From Salminus brasiliensis (Eukaryota; Chordata; Actinopteri; Characiformes; Bryconidae): a stretch of DNA of 64,000 nt. Below, in pieces: positions 26,315-47,519 of this stretch. The DNA is taken from the NCBI RefSeq assembly GCF_030463535.1, contig NC_132888.1, positions 1,997,470 to 2,061,469 on the forward strand, read 5' to 3'. The notes below the pieces were generated by a model. It made no database searches and was not told the origin of the DNA. It worked only from the letters and a program-made list of their open reading frames with translations. Every line of letters starts with the position of its first letter. Within the stretch, counting starts at the first letter, position 1. The translations under genes and the position numbers were made by a program.

Positions 26315-28590
26315 ACCCGTCCTATACACTACACCTCTACACTCCCCCTATACACTACACCTCTACACTCCCCCTATACACTACACCTCTACACTCCCCC
26401 TATACACTACACCTCTACACTCCCCTATACACTACTTCTCTATGCTCCCCCTCTACACCCCCTATACACTACCTCGCTATGCTCCCCCTATACACTACCT
26501 CTCTGCTCCCCCTCTACATCCCCCCTATACACTACCTCTCTATGCTCCACCTCTACACTCCCCCTATACACTACACCTCTACACTCCCCCTATACACTAC
26601 ACCTCTACACTCCCCTATACACTACTTCTCTATGCTCCCCCTCTACACCCCCTATACACTACCTCGCTATGCTCCCCCTATACACTACCTCTCTATGCTC
26701 CCCCTATACACTACCTCTCTATGCTCCACCTCTACACCCCCCTATACACTACCTCTCTATGCTCCCCCTATACACTACCTCTCTATGCTCCCCCTCTACG
26801 CTCTTCCCTCTACAGTCCCCCTCTACACCTCCCCTCTACACTACCTCTCTATGCTCCCCCTATACACTACCTCTCTATGCTCCCCCTCTACGCTCTTCCC
26901 TCTACAGTCCCCCTCTACACCTCCCCTCTACACTACCTCTCTATGCTCCCCCTATACACCCCCCCATACACTACCTCTCTATGCTCCCCTATACACCCCC
27001 CTATACACTACCTCTCTATGCTCCCCCTCTATACCCCCCTATACACTATCTCTATGCTCCACCTCTACACCCCCCTATACACTACCTCTCTATGCTCCCC
27101 TCTACGCTCTTCCCTCTACTGTCCCCCTCTACACCTCCCCTATTCACTACCTCTCTATGCTCCCCCTCTATACCCCCCTATACACTATCTCTATGCTCCA
27201 CCTCTACACCCCCCTATACACTACCTCTCTATGCTCCCCTCTACGCTCTTCCCTCTACTGTCCCCCTCTACACCTCCCCTATTCACTACCTCTCTATGCT
27301 CCGCTTCTACATCCCCCCTCTACACCCCCCTATTCACTACCTCTCTATGCTCCCCCCCTACATCCCCCTCTACACTACCTCTCTATGCTCCCCCTATACA
27401 CCCCCCCATACACTACCTCTCTATGCTCCCCTATACACCCCCCTATACACTACCTCTCTATGCTCCCCCTCTATACCCCCCCTATACACTATCTCTCTAT
27501 GCTCCACCTCTACACCCCCTTATACACTACCTCTCTATGCTCCCCCAATACACTACCTCTCTATGCTCCCCTCTATGCTCTTCCCTCTACAGTCCCCCTC
27601 TACACCTCCCCTATTCACTACCTCTCTATGCTCCCCTCTACACCCCCCTATTCACTACCTCTCTATGCTCCCCCTATACACCCCCCCCATACACTACCTC
27701 TCTACACCCCCCTATACACTACCTCTCTATGCTCCCCCTATACACTACCTCTCTATGCTCCCCCTCTACGCTCTTCCCTCTACAGTCCCCCTCTACACTC
27801 CCCTATACACTACCTCTCTATGCTCCCCCCTACATCCCCCCTCTACACTACCTCTCTATGCTCCCCCTATACACCCCCCCCATACACTACCTCTCTATGC
27901 TCCCCTATACACTACCTCTCTATGCTCCCCCTCTACATCCCCCCTCTACACCTCCCCTATACACTACCTCTCTATGCTCCCCTATACACCCCCCCATACA
28001 CTACCTCTCTATGCTCCCCTATACACTACCTCTCTATGCTCCCCCTCTACATCCCCCTATTCACTACCTCTCTATGCTCCCCCCCTACATCCCCCCTCTA
28101 CACTACCTCTCTATGCTCCCCCTATACACCCCCCCCATACACTACCTCTCTATGCTCCCCTATACACCCCCCTATACACTACCTCTCTATGCTCCCCCTA
28201 TACACTATCTCTCTATGCTCCACCTCTACACCCCCCTATACACTACCTCTCTATGCTCCCCTCTACGCTCTTCCCTCTACAGTCCCCCTCTACACCTCCC
28301 CTATACACTACCTCTCTATGCTCCCCTCTACACCCCCCTATTCACTACCTCTCTATGCTCCCCCTCTACATCCCCCCTCTACACCTCCCCTATACACTAC
28401 CTCTCTATGCTCCCCCTCTACATCCCCCCTCTACACCTCCCCTATTCACTACCTCTCTATGCTCCCCCTCTACATCCCCCCTCTACACCTCCCCTATACA
28501 CTTCCTCTCTACGCTCTCCCTCTGCACCCCCCTCTATGCTTCCCCTTTACCCTCCCCTTCCACACTACCCCTCTACCCTCCTGCTTCTGC
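26315..28590. repeat. CT-rich compound minisatellite, 2.3 kb
   Basis: Built from short modules such as 'tatacactacctctctatg', 'ctccccctctacaccccc', 'ctacgctcttccctctacag' and 'ttcactacctctctatgctc' in variable order. The forward strand almost lacks TAA, TAG and TGA, so all three forward frames are open for about 660-760 codons. The hypothetical products are low-complexity Tyr/Thr/Leu/Pro/Ser repeats in every frame with no start context, splice sites or promoter. It is therefore a repeat and not a gene. Confidence 0.93.
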
Positions 28591-28685
28591 TTCCTGCCTA
28601 ATGACTGTTAAAAATGACATGAACTCTAAACCATTCTGCCCCAAGTTTCCCCTTAAATGAGTCACAATAGTCATTCCATTGCAGA

Positions 28686-28699
28686 CCACAAGGGGGCAG
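28686..28699 (+). promoter_or_regulatory. CTCF-like motif
   Basis: CCACAAGGGGGCAG matches the CTCF core. It is followed by 'aaaacacctcat', like the repeat-borne copy at 19803. Confidence 0.45.
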
Positions 28700-29480
28700 A
28701 AAACACCTCATCTAACCCGGATTACTGCATCTTTTACAGCAGTGGGGATAGATATTATATTAAATATAGATATATATTAATACCACTATTATTATTATTA
28801 CTCTCATTACTCTGACTCTCTCTACTGTGATTATATTAGTTATACATTATTAGCATTACTGTGATTATTATATTATGATTATGAATATGCTGCACACCTT
28901 CTCACACCTGAGAACTTTTATCAATAATTAATAAATAGTTCTGATCAGAGGAGGACGGGTCGGGTCCCCCTTGTGAGTCTTGGTTCCTCCCCAGGTTTCT
29001 TCCTCCAGCTCTGAGGGAGGTTCTCCTGCACGGTGGTCTCTGGCTGCTCGCTGGGGGTCTCAGCTTTGTGACGGCAGCAGCAGTGAAAAGCGCTACATTA
29101 TTAAATTTGATCTGATCGGATTTGCTATTGATCACTATCATAGGGAACAGTTCGCCTCGTTACTCGTGAGCTCACTGTTCCTCAGAGAAGCTGGGCACAC
29201 ATCTGCAAACCCAACAACGCAGTGAATTATGGGTATTCTACGTTCGCTTGGGTACATAGTTTGTATACAATAAATTGTGGTGCATTGTGGGATTGCTACA
29301 GTACACTGCCAATTGTGCACTTCCTTTTTGGACAGCACTACAAAAGATGACAGAACCCCAAACGTAGTGCCCTAGATTGAGTAAGGCACAGTTTCAGACA
29401 CAGCTAATGCATTGCTGATGCTTCTCTGGCAGATTTTTGATATTCAGTTCAATATTGGATATCGACGCTGTTCCGACTGT
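28700..29480. other. Intergenic, no recognisable gene
   Basis: AT-rich sequence with ATT runs near 28785, then ordinary sequence. No farp2-like exon or other coding evidence was seen. Confidence 0.4.
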
Positions 29481-30220
29481 GACGGACTGTCACTGTCAAC
29501 TGTCACAATGATACTAATACACTTGTAACACTTAGCAATACCATAGCAACCACCAGACTACCACATTTGCATATGGACACCCTTCCAGGTTTTGGCACCC
29601 TTCAACTGTCACAATGATACTAATACACTTGTAACACCCAACCATTATCAGGTACCACAGCAACCACTTGGAATACCATAGCAACTGCCTAGCAAACGCC
29701 TAGAAACACTCATAGCAGTCATGTAACGCCCATCTAGCATCCTCTTCGCGACACCATAGAGACCACCTGGGATACTTTAGCAACAACCTAGCAATACAAC
29801 AGTAAGCACTTGGGGAAACCCTAGCAATTATTTAGCAATACCATAGCAACCACTAGACTACCACATTTGCATATCGACACCCTTCCGACACCCTTCTAAC
29901 ACAGGCTGAAATGGGAAATGGGGTGCAAAGGTTTTGGCACCCTTCAACTGTGACAATGATACTACTACACTTGTAACACCCAACCATTATCAACAACCAC
30001 TTGCCACCCCCAAGCAGTCCCCTGGGATACCATAGCTACTACCCAGCAAATGCCTAGAAACACTCTAGCAACCACTAAGCAACATCATGGCAACCACCAA
30101 CTTCCCATGTTGTAGCACCCATCTAGCATCCTCTTCACAACACCACGAAGACCACCTGGGATACTTCACACTATATACCATAGCAACCACCAGACTACCA
30201 CATTTGCACCAACTGCAACA
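29480..30220. repeat. Diverged 'CATAGCAACCAC' repeat cluster
   Basis: Repeated phrases such as 'ccatagcaaccac', 'cacctgggatact', 'agactaccacatttgcat' and 'caactgtcacaatgatacta' recur at spacings of about 100-340 bases. They indicate an old tandem or segmental repeat. No coding evidence. Confidence 0.6.
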
Positions 30221-30469
30221 CACTTGCAGTTTCTGCAGGAAAATTTCATCAATTAATTTGCCAAGAGCTCTTAACTTCCTGTTAGTGATCATGATGGACT
30301 ACAGCTGGCAGCTCATTGGACTGACTATCACACGCTATGTTGGGAAAGTCCAGGGAGCTCAGAGCCGATTTAAACACCTGCAGATTCCAAGACCACCCAT
30401 TTCAGCTACTGTAGGTAAGTACAGGCTACTGGAAGGTGTAGACACGTCACCAAGGTCTGGAGGAACACC

Positions 30470-30830
30470 TACCCAATGTCCCTCAGTGAGTACACACACA
30501 CACCCAGAGCGGTGGGCAGCCAACTCCAGCGCCCGGGGAGCAGAGAGGGTAAAGGGCCTTGCTCAAGGGCCCAACAGTGGCAGCTAGCCTCACTGATCCA
30601 CAGCCTCCTAGGCAAGCTGCCACTGTTGGGCCCTTGAGCAAGGCCCTTTACCCTCACTGCTCCCCGGGCGCTGAAGTTGGCTGCCCACCGCTCTGGGTGT
30701 GTGTGTGTACTCACTGCCCCTAACACATGTGTGTGTGAGTGTGTGTTCACTACCAGATGGGTTAAATGCGGAGGACACATTTCGCTGTACAGTGTACGTG
30801 TGCACCTTTACCTTTAAAAATATGTGGCCT
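30470..30830. mobile_element. Two SINE (family 2) copies in inverted orientation
   Basis: 30485-30585 and 30615-30715 are near-perfect reverse complements of about 101 bases ('gctgccactgttgggccctt' and its complement, 'gctgcccaccgctctgggtg' and its complement) separated by 29 bases. The right copy continues with the SINE tail 'gggttaaatgcggaggacac' to about 30825. The same element occurs at 50427-50690 and, with its tRNA-like head, at 58563-58760. Confidence 0.8.
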
Positions 30831-31118
30831 GTGATTGAAAGTCGGGTCAGTGGCTGAACTCAACAAATTCTGCCAAAAAGAGTCAAATGTCCCAGGATTC
30901 TGCCAGAAGCTTGAAGATGCTCCCAAAAGCCTCTGGTCAAAGTGCAACTTGCTGAAGGGCATTTAACTGAATATAAGGTGTGTGTGTGGAGAATTCTGAC
31001 CCTTATTATATTTTTATTTAATTTTGTCACTAAATCACTAAAAGCCCAATACTGCCCTGGCCCTGCTAAGCAAACGTCCACTACAACCGTATTAATGCAT
31101 TAATATGGAATCATATGG

Positions 31119-31132
31119 CCACAAGGGGGCAG
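31119..31132 (+). promoter_or_regulatory. CTCF-like motif
   Basis: CCACAAGGGGGCAG, identical to the core at 28686 and with related flanks ('aatacctcatacctc'). Confidence 0.45.
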
Positions 31133-31254
31133 ACAATACCTCATACCTCAATACCTCACAATTTACAACAGTGTGGATAATTTATATATATATTCAGCAC
31201 TGTTTAGAGGTTTTAGTCCCCTAACCCCATCACTCTACCCCCTGTCTCTCAGCA

Positions 31255-31610
31255 GTGAGAGAGTTTTACAGTAGAAGCTCTAGATCTCATCAGAACAGAT
31301 AAAGCAGCTGAACATAAATCCAGGGTTCTCCTGGACGCCCCCCAGTCCAGCCAGCACAGCGTGGAGGATGTGTTCACCTCCATCAGCAGCAGCAGCAGCA
31401 GCAGCAGCAGCTCACCTGATTTACCATCATTAAGCCCTGATTTACCACCAAACCAGGTGTTGATCTGAGGAGAACTCTAAATAACACTAGACTCCATGAG
31501 GAGAACTTTGGAGATGTTCTAATGATGAACACAGTGATGGAGAACCTCCACCACAACTTTCTGTAGGAGTGATATTATTAGTGTTTATTATAATATCAGT
31601 TTAATGTGAT
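31255..31610 (+). repeat. Dispersed repeat R1 with (CAG)n core
   Basis: Second forward copy of the repeat at 18475, starting near 'cagtagaagctctagatctc'. Its CAG run is longer than the one at 18623. Confidence 0.75.
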
Positions 31611-31859
31611 TATTGTATGTATTAATAATACTGCACTGCAGTGTATTAGGACTCAGGACACGCTGTGACTGCATGGATTACCACAAGCTCTGAGGTCAGT
31701 AGCTACTGTCTGAACACTGCTGCCTCAGCAGACGCCCGTCTAACTGGGGATGTGACCTGAACTGACCACAGAGGAGTTTAGTGACCAGAGGTCATCCATA
31801 CAGGAGCCTAAAGCTGAAGATGGTAGAAGGGGGTAGGGCCCTGCTTTAGAGCTTAGTCC

Positions 31860-32760
31860 AGGGGAGCCAGTCAGAACAGAGCTCATTTACATATACATCA
31901 GTCTTAAAGGCACAGACACGGGTGCGTTTCCAATGAACTGTTTTTGTGATGTCATAAAACCTATTTTACTGTATTTACATATAGCTGCTTATCCAACCTA
32001 CTAGAGTTTAGCCCCACCCCATACATGCTGTGGCCTGCTGTTAGAATGAGCCAATCAGAACAGAGATTATTTACATACATAAATCTTAAAGGCACAGTAA
32101 CAGAAGGAGCCATTTTTGTGATGTCATCAATAACAAATATATTTACATATATTCGGTTATTTGACCTATAGATGTTTAGCCCCGCCCCTGGAAACGCCCT
32201 GAAGTGATAAGGGAGTTCAGTTAAGCGTTTTTTGTGATGTCACAAAAATGAACATACTGAATTTACATATATCCACCTATTCAACATATTGGCTCCACCC
32301 CCAGACACACCCTGATAAGGAATATTTTAGCTTGGACTGCTTTTAGCATGAGCCAATAAGAACAGAGGTAATTTACATATTAGACAGTAACAAAAACAGC
32401 CTGTTTATAATTAAATGTTTTTGTGATTATTTACATATATTCACTACTGAAGTTTAAGCCCCACCTCCAGACGAGCCCTGATGAAGCCATGCCGGCTTCT
32501 AGAATGAGCCAATCAGAACAAAGGTCATTTACATACATGAGTGGAGCCACAATAACAAAAACAGCCTGTTTAAAATTAACTGTATTTACATAAATCTGAA
32601 TGTTTAAACACACTGGATTTTAGCTCCACCCCCAGACACACCCTGAAGTGATAAAAGGAATGTTTAAACCTGACTTCTTTTTCATTTGAGCCAATCAGAA
32701 CATAGAGGTCATTTGCATATATTGTACTTCTTAAAGGGACAGTCACACCAACAGTCTGCT
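31860..32760. repeat. Diverged 'gagccaatcagaacag' repeat cluster
   Basis: 'gagccaatcagaacag', 'catttacatata', 'cttaaaggcacagt' and 'tttagccccgcccc' recur at about 31867, 32048, 32353, 32506 and 32690. Single related pieces appear near 39860 and 44790. The cluster lies in the septin 2-stk25 intergenic space. Confidence 0.6.
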
Positions 32761-33196
32761 TATTATTATTATTATTATTATTATTTTGGCTCATAAACTC
32801 ACGCAAAGCTTAGAAGTGAAGCTCAGGTGGAAAATAGTAATACATAAATAATAATAATAATAATAATTTTCTTTTAATAAAGAAGAAAGATAAAGATATT
32901 TAATATTTTCTTCATGTAGTTCTAAATGCTTTAAATGTAAAAGCCAGCCAGCGAGCACCGATCATCCTCACGCTGGTGTGGTCAGCGGATGGAGCGGCTT
33001 TCTGAAGACCAAACCGAATATCCGTGGCCTATAAAACAGTTTGCGTGCCTCCATGACATCACGGCTGTAAAACCTGCCTACAGGATTATGACTCATAACT
33101 CTAAAACAGCGTCCAGATTAGCCGGCAGGTTGAAAGTCCTTCATGGTGATCTATGCATCCAGTGCTGAGGAGAAATGAACCCTTTCACAGATGAGA

Positions 33197-33198
<2 letters not shown>

Positions 33199-33265
<67 letters not shown>
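33199..33265. repeat. (CA)n microsatellite
   Basis: A pure CA run about 300 bases downstream of the stk25 stop codon, probably in or next to its 3'UTR. Confidence 0.93.
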
Positions 33266-33274
<9 letters not shown>

Positions 33275-33564
33275 GAAAACACACAGCCTTAATAATTTCC
33301 ATAAACTTTTATAATAGGATTTTGATCTAACAGGTAAACACAGCGTTGTCAATGTCATGGCTTTTCTGTCTCTTAAATACTCTCCGTTCTATAAAGAAAC
33401 TGTAACTGTAAAAATATTTAATTATAACTAATTAAAAGATCTGTGGGGTGGAGATGGTAGATAAGGGGAGGAGATGGTCTGAATGGTTGTTAGGGTAACC
33501 CGGCGGGGGTGGGTGGGGGCGTGGTCAGGGGTCTGAAGGGGTCTGGCCAAGTCCAGGTCGGGCT

Positions 33565-42953
<9,389 letters not shown>

Positions 42954-43274
42954 CCCTTCTGCGGCCTGGAGCAGGGCAGATCCAGCCCTTTTACAGCCCA
43001 AAGGGGGAAATGATCTGGATTTCAGGCTCTCAATTCCCAGCTCTGAGCTCCGCCAGCTGTTACGGTCACACACATACAGCCTGCCGTGTTTTCGGCCTCC
43101 GATCTCCCGCAGACAAACCCCGGATCCCGGCGAGAGTCGCGCTCAGGTGTCGTTCAACTCCATGTAGTTAAACGCCGGTGTACAATCAAACCCAGTGTCT
43201 GCGTCCAAAATGAACGTATTCCTGATCAAAACGAGCCTTCATTTATCGCTTTTGCGGGATGGACGAAAATAATA

Positions 43275-43340
43275 GCGTCCGCTGCGCATGCGCGGGGCGT
43301 CGGGTCGTGCCTGGAGGGATTGTGGGAGTTGTAGTTTAAC
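43275..43340 (-). promoter_or_regulatory. stk25: Candidate stk25 promoter (NRF1 and ZNF143/THAP11 sites)
   Basis: About 330 bases upstream of the stk25 start codon lies a CpG-rich patch. It contains the NRF1 palindrome TGCGCATGCGC at 43283-43293, and TGGGAGTTGTAGT at 43323-43335 matching the ZNF143/THAP11 core (TGGGANTTGTAGT). Both are typical of TATA-less housekeeping promoters. No TATA box is seen. Confidence 0.6.
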
Positions 43341-43805
43341 AGAGTTAAACAGAGTTGTAGTTTAACAGAGTTAAACAGAGTTGTAGTTTAACAGAGTTAA
43401 ACAGAGTTGAAGTTTAACAGAGTTAAACAGAGTTGTAGTTTAACAGAGTTAAACAGAGTTGTAGTTTAACAGAGTTAAACAGAGTTGTAGTTTAACAGAG
43501 TTAAACAGAGTTGTAGTTTAACAGAGTTAAACAGAGTTGAAGTTTAACAGGGTTAAACAGAGTTGTAGTTTAACAGAGTTAAACAGAGTTGTAGTTTAAC
43601 AGAGTTAAACAGAGTTGAAGTTTAACAGAGTTAAACAGAGTTGAAGTTTAACAGGGTTAAACAGAGTTGAAGTTTAACAGAGTTAAACAGAGTTGAAGTT
43701 TAACAGAGTTAAACAGAGTTGTAGTTTAACAGAGTTAAACAGAGTTGTAGTTTAACAGAGTTAAACAGAGTTGTAGTTTAACAGAGTTAAACAGAGTTGT
43801 AGTCG
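43326..43805. repeat. 26-bp minisatellite, about 18 copies, growing from a ZNF143 site
   Basis: The unit 'gagttgtagtttaacagagt' plus 'taaaca' is repeated nearly perfectly, with a 'gttgaag' variant in some copies. The first unit overlaps the GAGTTGTAGT half of the promoter motif at 43323-43335, so the array seems to have been seeded there. Confidence 0.95.
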
Positions 43806-44380
43806 TGTTTAGACTTTCTGAGACGTTTTTTTTCTTAGTTTGTCTTTGTGATATTAGACTTTAATTCAAGTTTAATTAGATTAATTAGTTTAATTTAATG
43901 TTTCAGTGTAAATAATATTGCTATTGCTTTTTTATTCTTATTTATATTGTGTATATAGTGTCAATTATTTATCTACATTTTTTTGTAACTGAGTGTCTTG
44001 CTATCCCTTTCTGCTGTGACACTGAGAATGTCCCCACCCTAAAGGATTATCTTATCTTATCTTATCTTTAATGTTTAATTGAAAGTTTAATTAATGTAAT
44101 TAATGTGTTGTATAGATGAACTCCTGCATTATTTTCTCAACAGGTTGAATTTTACATGCTGTGCATTATGTATGTGTAAATGTGTGCTACATAGGGAGTC
44201 TGGAGCTATTCGAGACAAAGGTCAAAGCAAAGGTCATAGTTTGTGATTATGATATTTTGCATATTTAGCATATTCTTCTATTTTCCATTTTAATTAATAT
44301 AATCCAAATCATACTTTAATTTGATAAAGTAAGCATTTCGGCTTTACAGGGATGATTGATTGGTATTAACGGCCAAAGTG
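43806..44380. other. Intergenic AT-rich sequence
   Basis: AT-rich sequence between the divergent stk25 and bok genes, with TTAATT runs and a short 'cttat' repeat near 44050. No gene signals. Confidence 0.4.
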
Positions 44381-44770
44381 TGCCAAAAAAAAAACCTTCC
44401 CCACCAATTACACCACCACCTCCACCAGCCTGGACCACTCACACAAGGCAGGTTGGGTACCAAGTTGGTACCATTGGTACCAAGTTCTGACTCTACCATC
44501 TGTGCTCCTCAAACAATCCAGACTCATCAGGCCAGGCGACGCTTCCCCTCCAGTCTTTAGCTGTCCAGTGTTGAGCTGGTGAGCCACTGCAGCCTCAGCT
44601 TTCTGTTCTTGGCTGAAAGAAGTGGAACCTGCCGTGGTTCTTCTGAAGATTTACCACATGCACTGCTGCTGTGAGATGATCATTAGGCTGATTAGGTCAT
44701 TATATGATGGAGCAGATTCACAGGCCTTCCTAATAAAGTGCTGGGGATGTTTGTTTCAGCCTGGATTGCT
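44380..44770. repeat. Likely dispersed repeat fragment
   Basis: Phrases such as 'gcctcagctttctgttcttg' and 'ctgaaagaagtggaacctgc' resemble a widespread fish interspersed repeat as I remember it. There is no second copy in this window, so the call rests on recollection. Confidence 0.35.
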
Positions 44771-45084
44771 TTTCAAACTAGTCACAATACAGGCCAGCCA
44801 ATCAGGACTCATTTACAAGGCTCATTTACATATACCTTGTCGTAAAGGCACAGAAACTGAACCAGCCTGTTTAATTTAAAGGGATAAAATAGAGAGTGGT
44901 TGAACTGTGTAGTAATGTCTGCTGCATAAACACAAAGAAACACCAAAATGGGACAGATGGGCCCTTTAAGGTGTTCTGTAACAGTGAACCGCTAATAAGG
45001 ATTAATGTCTTCCTAACAGGGCAGGTTAAACATAGACAGGCCAGCGTAATCCCACAGCAAAGCATAGTACAGGGTCGGTAGTGC

Positions 45085-46640
45085 CACCATCACATTTACA
45101 GTACACTCCTGACCCACCATCACATCTACAATACACTCCTGACTGACCCACCATCACATCTACAGCACACTCCTGACTGACCCACCATCACATCTACAGT
45201 ACGCTCCTGACCCACCATCACATCTACAGCACACTCCTGACTGACCCACCATCACATCTACAGTACGCTCCTGACCCACCATCACATCTACAGTACACTC
45301 CTGACCCACCATCACATCTACAGTACACTCCTGACTGACCCACCATCACATCTACAGTACACTCCTGACTGATCCACCATCACATCTACAGCACACTCCT
45401 GACTGACCCACCATCACATCTACAGTACGCTCCTGACCCACCATCACATCTACAGTACACTCCTGACCCACCATCACATCTACAGTACACTCCTGACTGA
45501 CCCACCATCACATCTACAGTACACTCCTGACTGATCCACCATCACATCTACAGCACACTCCTGACTGACCCACCATCACATCTACAGTACGCTCCTGACC
45601 CACCATCACATCTACAGTACACTCCTGACCCACCATCACATCTACAATACACTCCTGACTGACCCACCATCACATCTACAGCACACTCCTGACTGACCCA
45701 CCATCACATCTACAGTACGCTCCTGACCCACCATCACATCTACAGTACACTCCTGACCCACCATCACATCTACAGTACACTCCTGACTGACCCACCATCA
45801 CATCTACAGTACACTCCTGACTGACCCACCATCACATCTACAGTACACTCCTGACCCATCACATCTACAGTACACTCCTGACTGACCCACCATCACATCT
45901 ACAGTACTCTCCTGACCCACCATCACATCTACAGTACACTCCTGACTGACCCACCATCACATCTACAGTACACTCCTGACCCACCATCACATCTACAGTA
46001 CACTCCTGACTGACCCACCATCACATCTACAGTACACTCCTGACTGACCCACCATCACATCTACAGTACACTCCTGACCCACCATCACATCTACAGTACA
46101 CTCCTGACTGACCCACCATCACATCTACAGTACACTCCTGACTGACCCATCATCACATCTACAGTACACTCCTGACTGACCCACCATCACATCTACAGTA
46201 CACTCCTGACTGACCCACCATCACATCTACAGTACACTCCTGACTGATCCACCATCACATCTACAGTACACTCCTGACCCTCCATCACATCTACAGTACA
46301 CTCCTGACTGACCCACCATCACATCTACAGTACACTCCTACTGACCCACCATCACATCTACAGTACACTCCTGACTGACCCACCATCACATCTACAGTAC
46401 ACTCCTGACTGACCCACCATCACATCTACAGTACACTCCTGACTGATCCACCATCACATCTACAGTACACTCCTGACTGATCCACCATCACATCTACAGT
46501 ACACTCCTGACCCTCCATCACATCTACAGTACACTCCTGACTGACCCACCATCACATCTACAGTACACTCCTGACTGACCCACCATCACATCTACAGTAC
46601 ACTCCTGACCCACCATCACATCTACAGTACACTCCTGATC
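45085..46640. repeat. 30/34-bp minisatellite, about 48 copies
   Basis: The unit is 'caccatcacatctacagtac' plus 'actcctgaccc' (30 bases) or the same with an extra 'actg' (34 bases). The two lengths alternate in patterns that themselves repeat, for instance near 45190-45420 and 45420-45590. It lies between stk25 and bok. Confidence 0.95.
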
Positions 46641-47059
46641 CACCTGTGTCTAAAACATCAGCTGCTGGATCTTAGCCACAGCAACAGTGTGCAAAACGTG
46701 AAACTACCTCCACCATGTTTGGAGGCTGTACTTTAGCCTGGCTGGCTCTCACTGGGGGTTGTTGATCTGCTTTAAAACGGTGCTCGATTACGCCACCAAG
46801 AGGTGATTCAAATAAAATAGTGTGAAGAGTGAATTTAGTCAAATCAAAAGATGCTGGTACTGCACATCTAGAGAAATGATGTCCGAACGCTAGCTGCTAT
46901 GGGGACTGGATGAGAGGGACATTGTACGTAACTCCAGGTCACGGTAAGAGCTCGTCACACAGAGCTGGGAGCTCAGCTGCACTCCCTGAAGGGTTTTGAA
47001 GTAGGTTTAGTCTATATTTGGTCTAAATCCCTTTCATTGACGCTGGTAAGTGAATTATA

Positions 47060-47480
47060 TAAGGCTTACGGCCGTGGAGAGGAAGCGCACTTCTCACTTT
47101 GGCCGCCAGGAGGCGACAGACATGCGGGTTTGCGCGCCAAAGCGGAGCTGCATGGAGGCGCGGCGGCTCATTAAGGCGGAGACGCTGGGTGGTGCGGATG
47201 GAGCTCCGCGGTTAGGCTGGAAATGCAGAACCGAGGTCTTTCCAGGCGGGCTGAGGGCGCAGGCTCGGGGGTGTATGCGCGGTAGGCTGAAATGCAGCAG
47301 GTTGGGTAACAGCTGAGAGCCTGAGTGGACCGGGTCGGTTCGCCGGGCGGGTTGGAAAGTGGGCAGATCCTCGGGTTGGCTTTTTAACCAGGAGTCCAGC
47401 GGAGTCCAGCGGCTCTCTGCTCGCTGAGAGGGAGCTCCAGTGGACAGGAGACCGGGGTGAAGGTTTTAGGGGAAAGGTAT
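47060..47480 (+). promoter_or_regulatory. bok: CpG-rich candidate bok promoter / untranslated exon 1
   Basis: The only GC- and CpG-dense stretch between stk25 and bok (GCGCGCC, GGCGCGGCGGC, CGCCGGGCGGG). It ends with a possible donor 'gggaaag|gtattt' near 47476. An untranslated first exon spliced to the coding exon at 49166 would fit. This is inferred from composition and position only. Confidence 0.45.
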
Positions 47481-47519
47481 TTATATTAATCCTCATTAAA
47501 GCTCATATTCGACTTGGAA

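Noticed and set aside
26307-28660. Three overlapping open frames of 663-764 codons that look like a giant repetitive protein
   Set aside because: All three forward frames are open because the repeat lacks stop trinucleotides. The product is low-complexity in each, with no start context, splice sites or domain.
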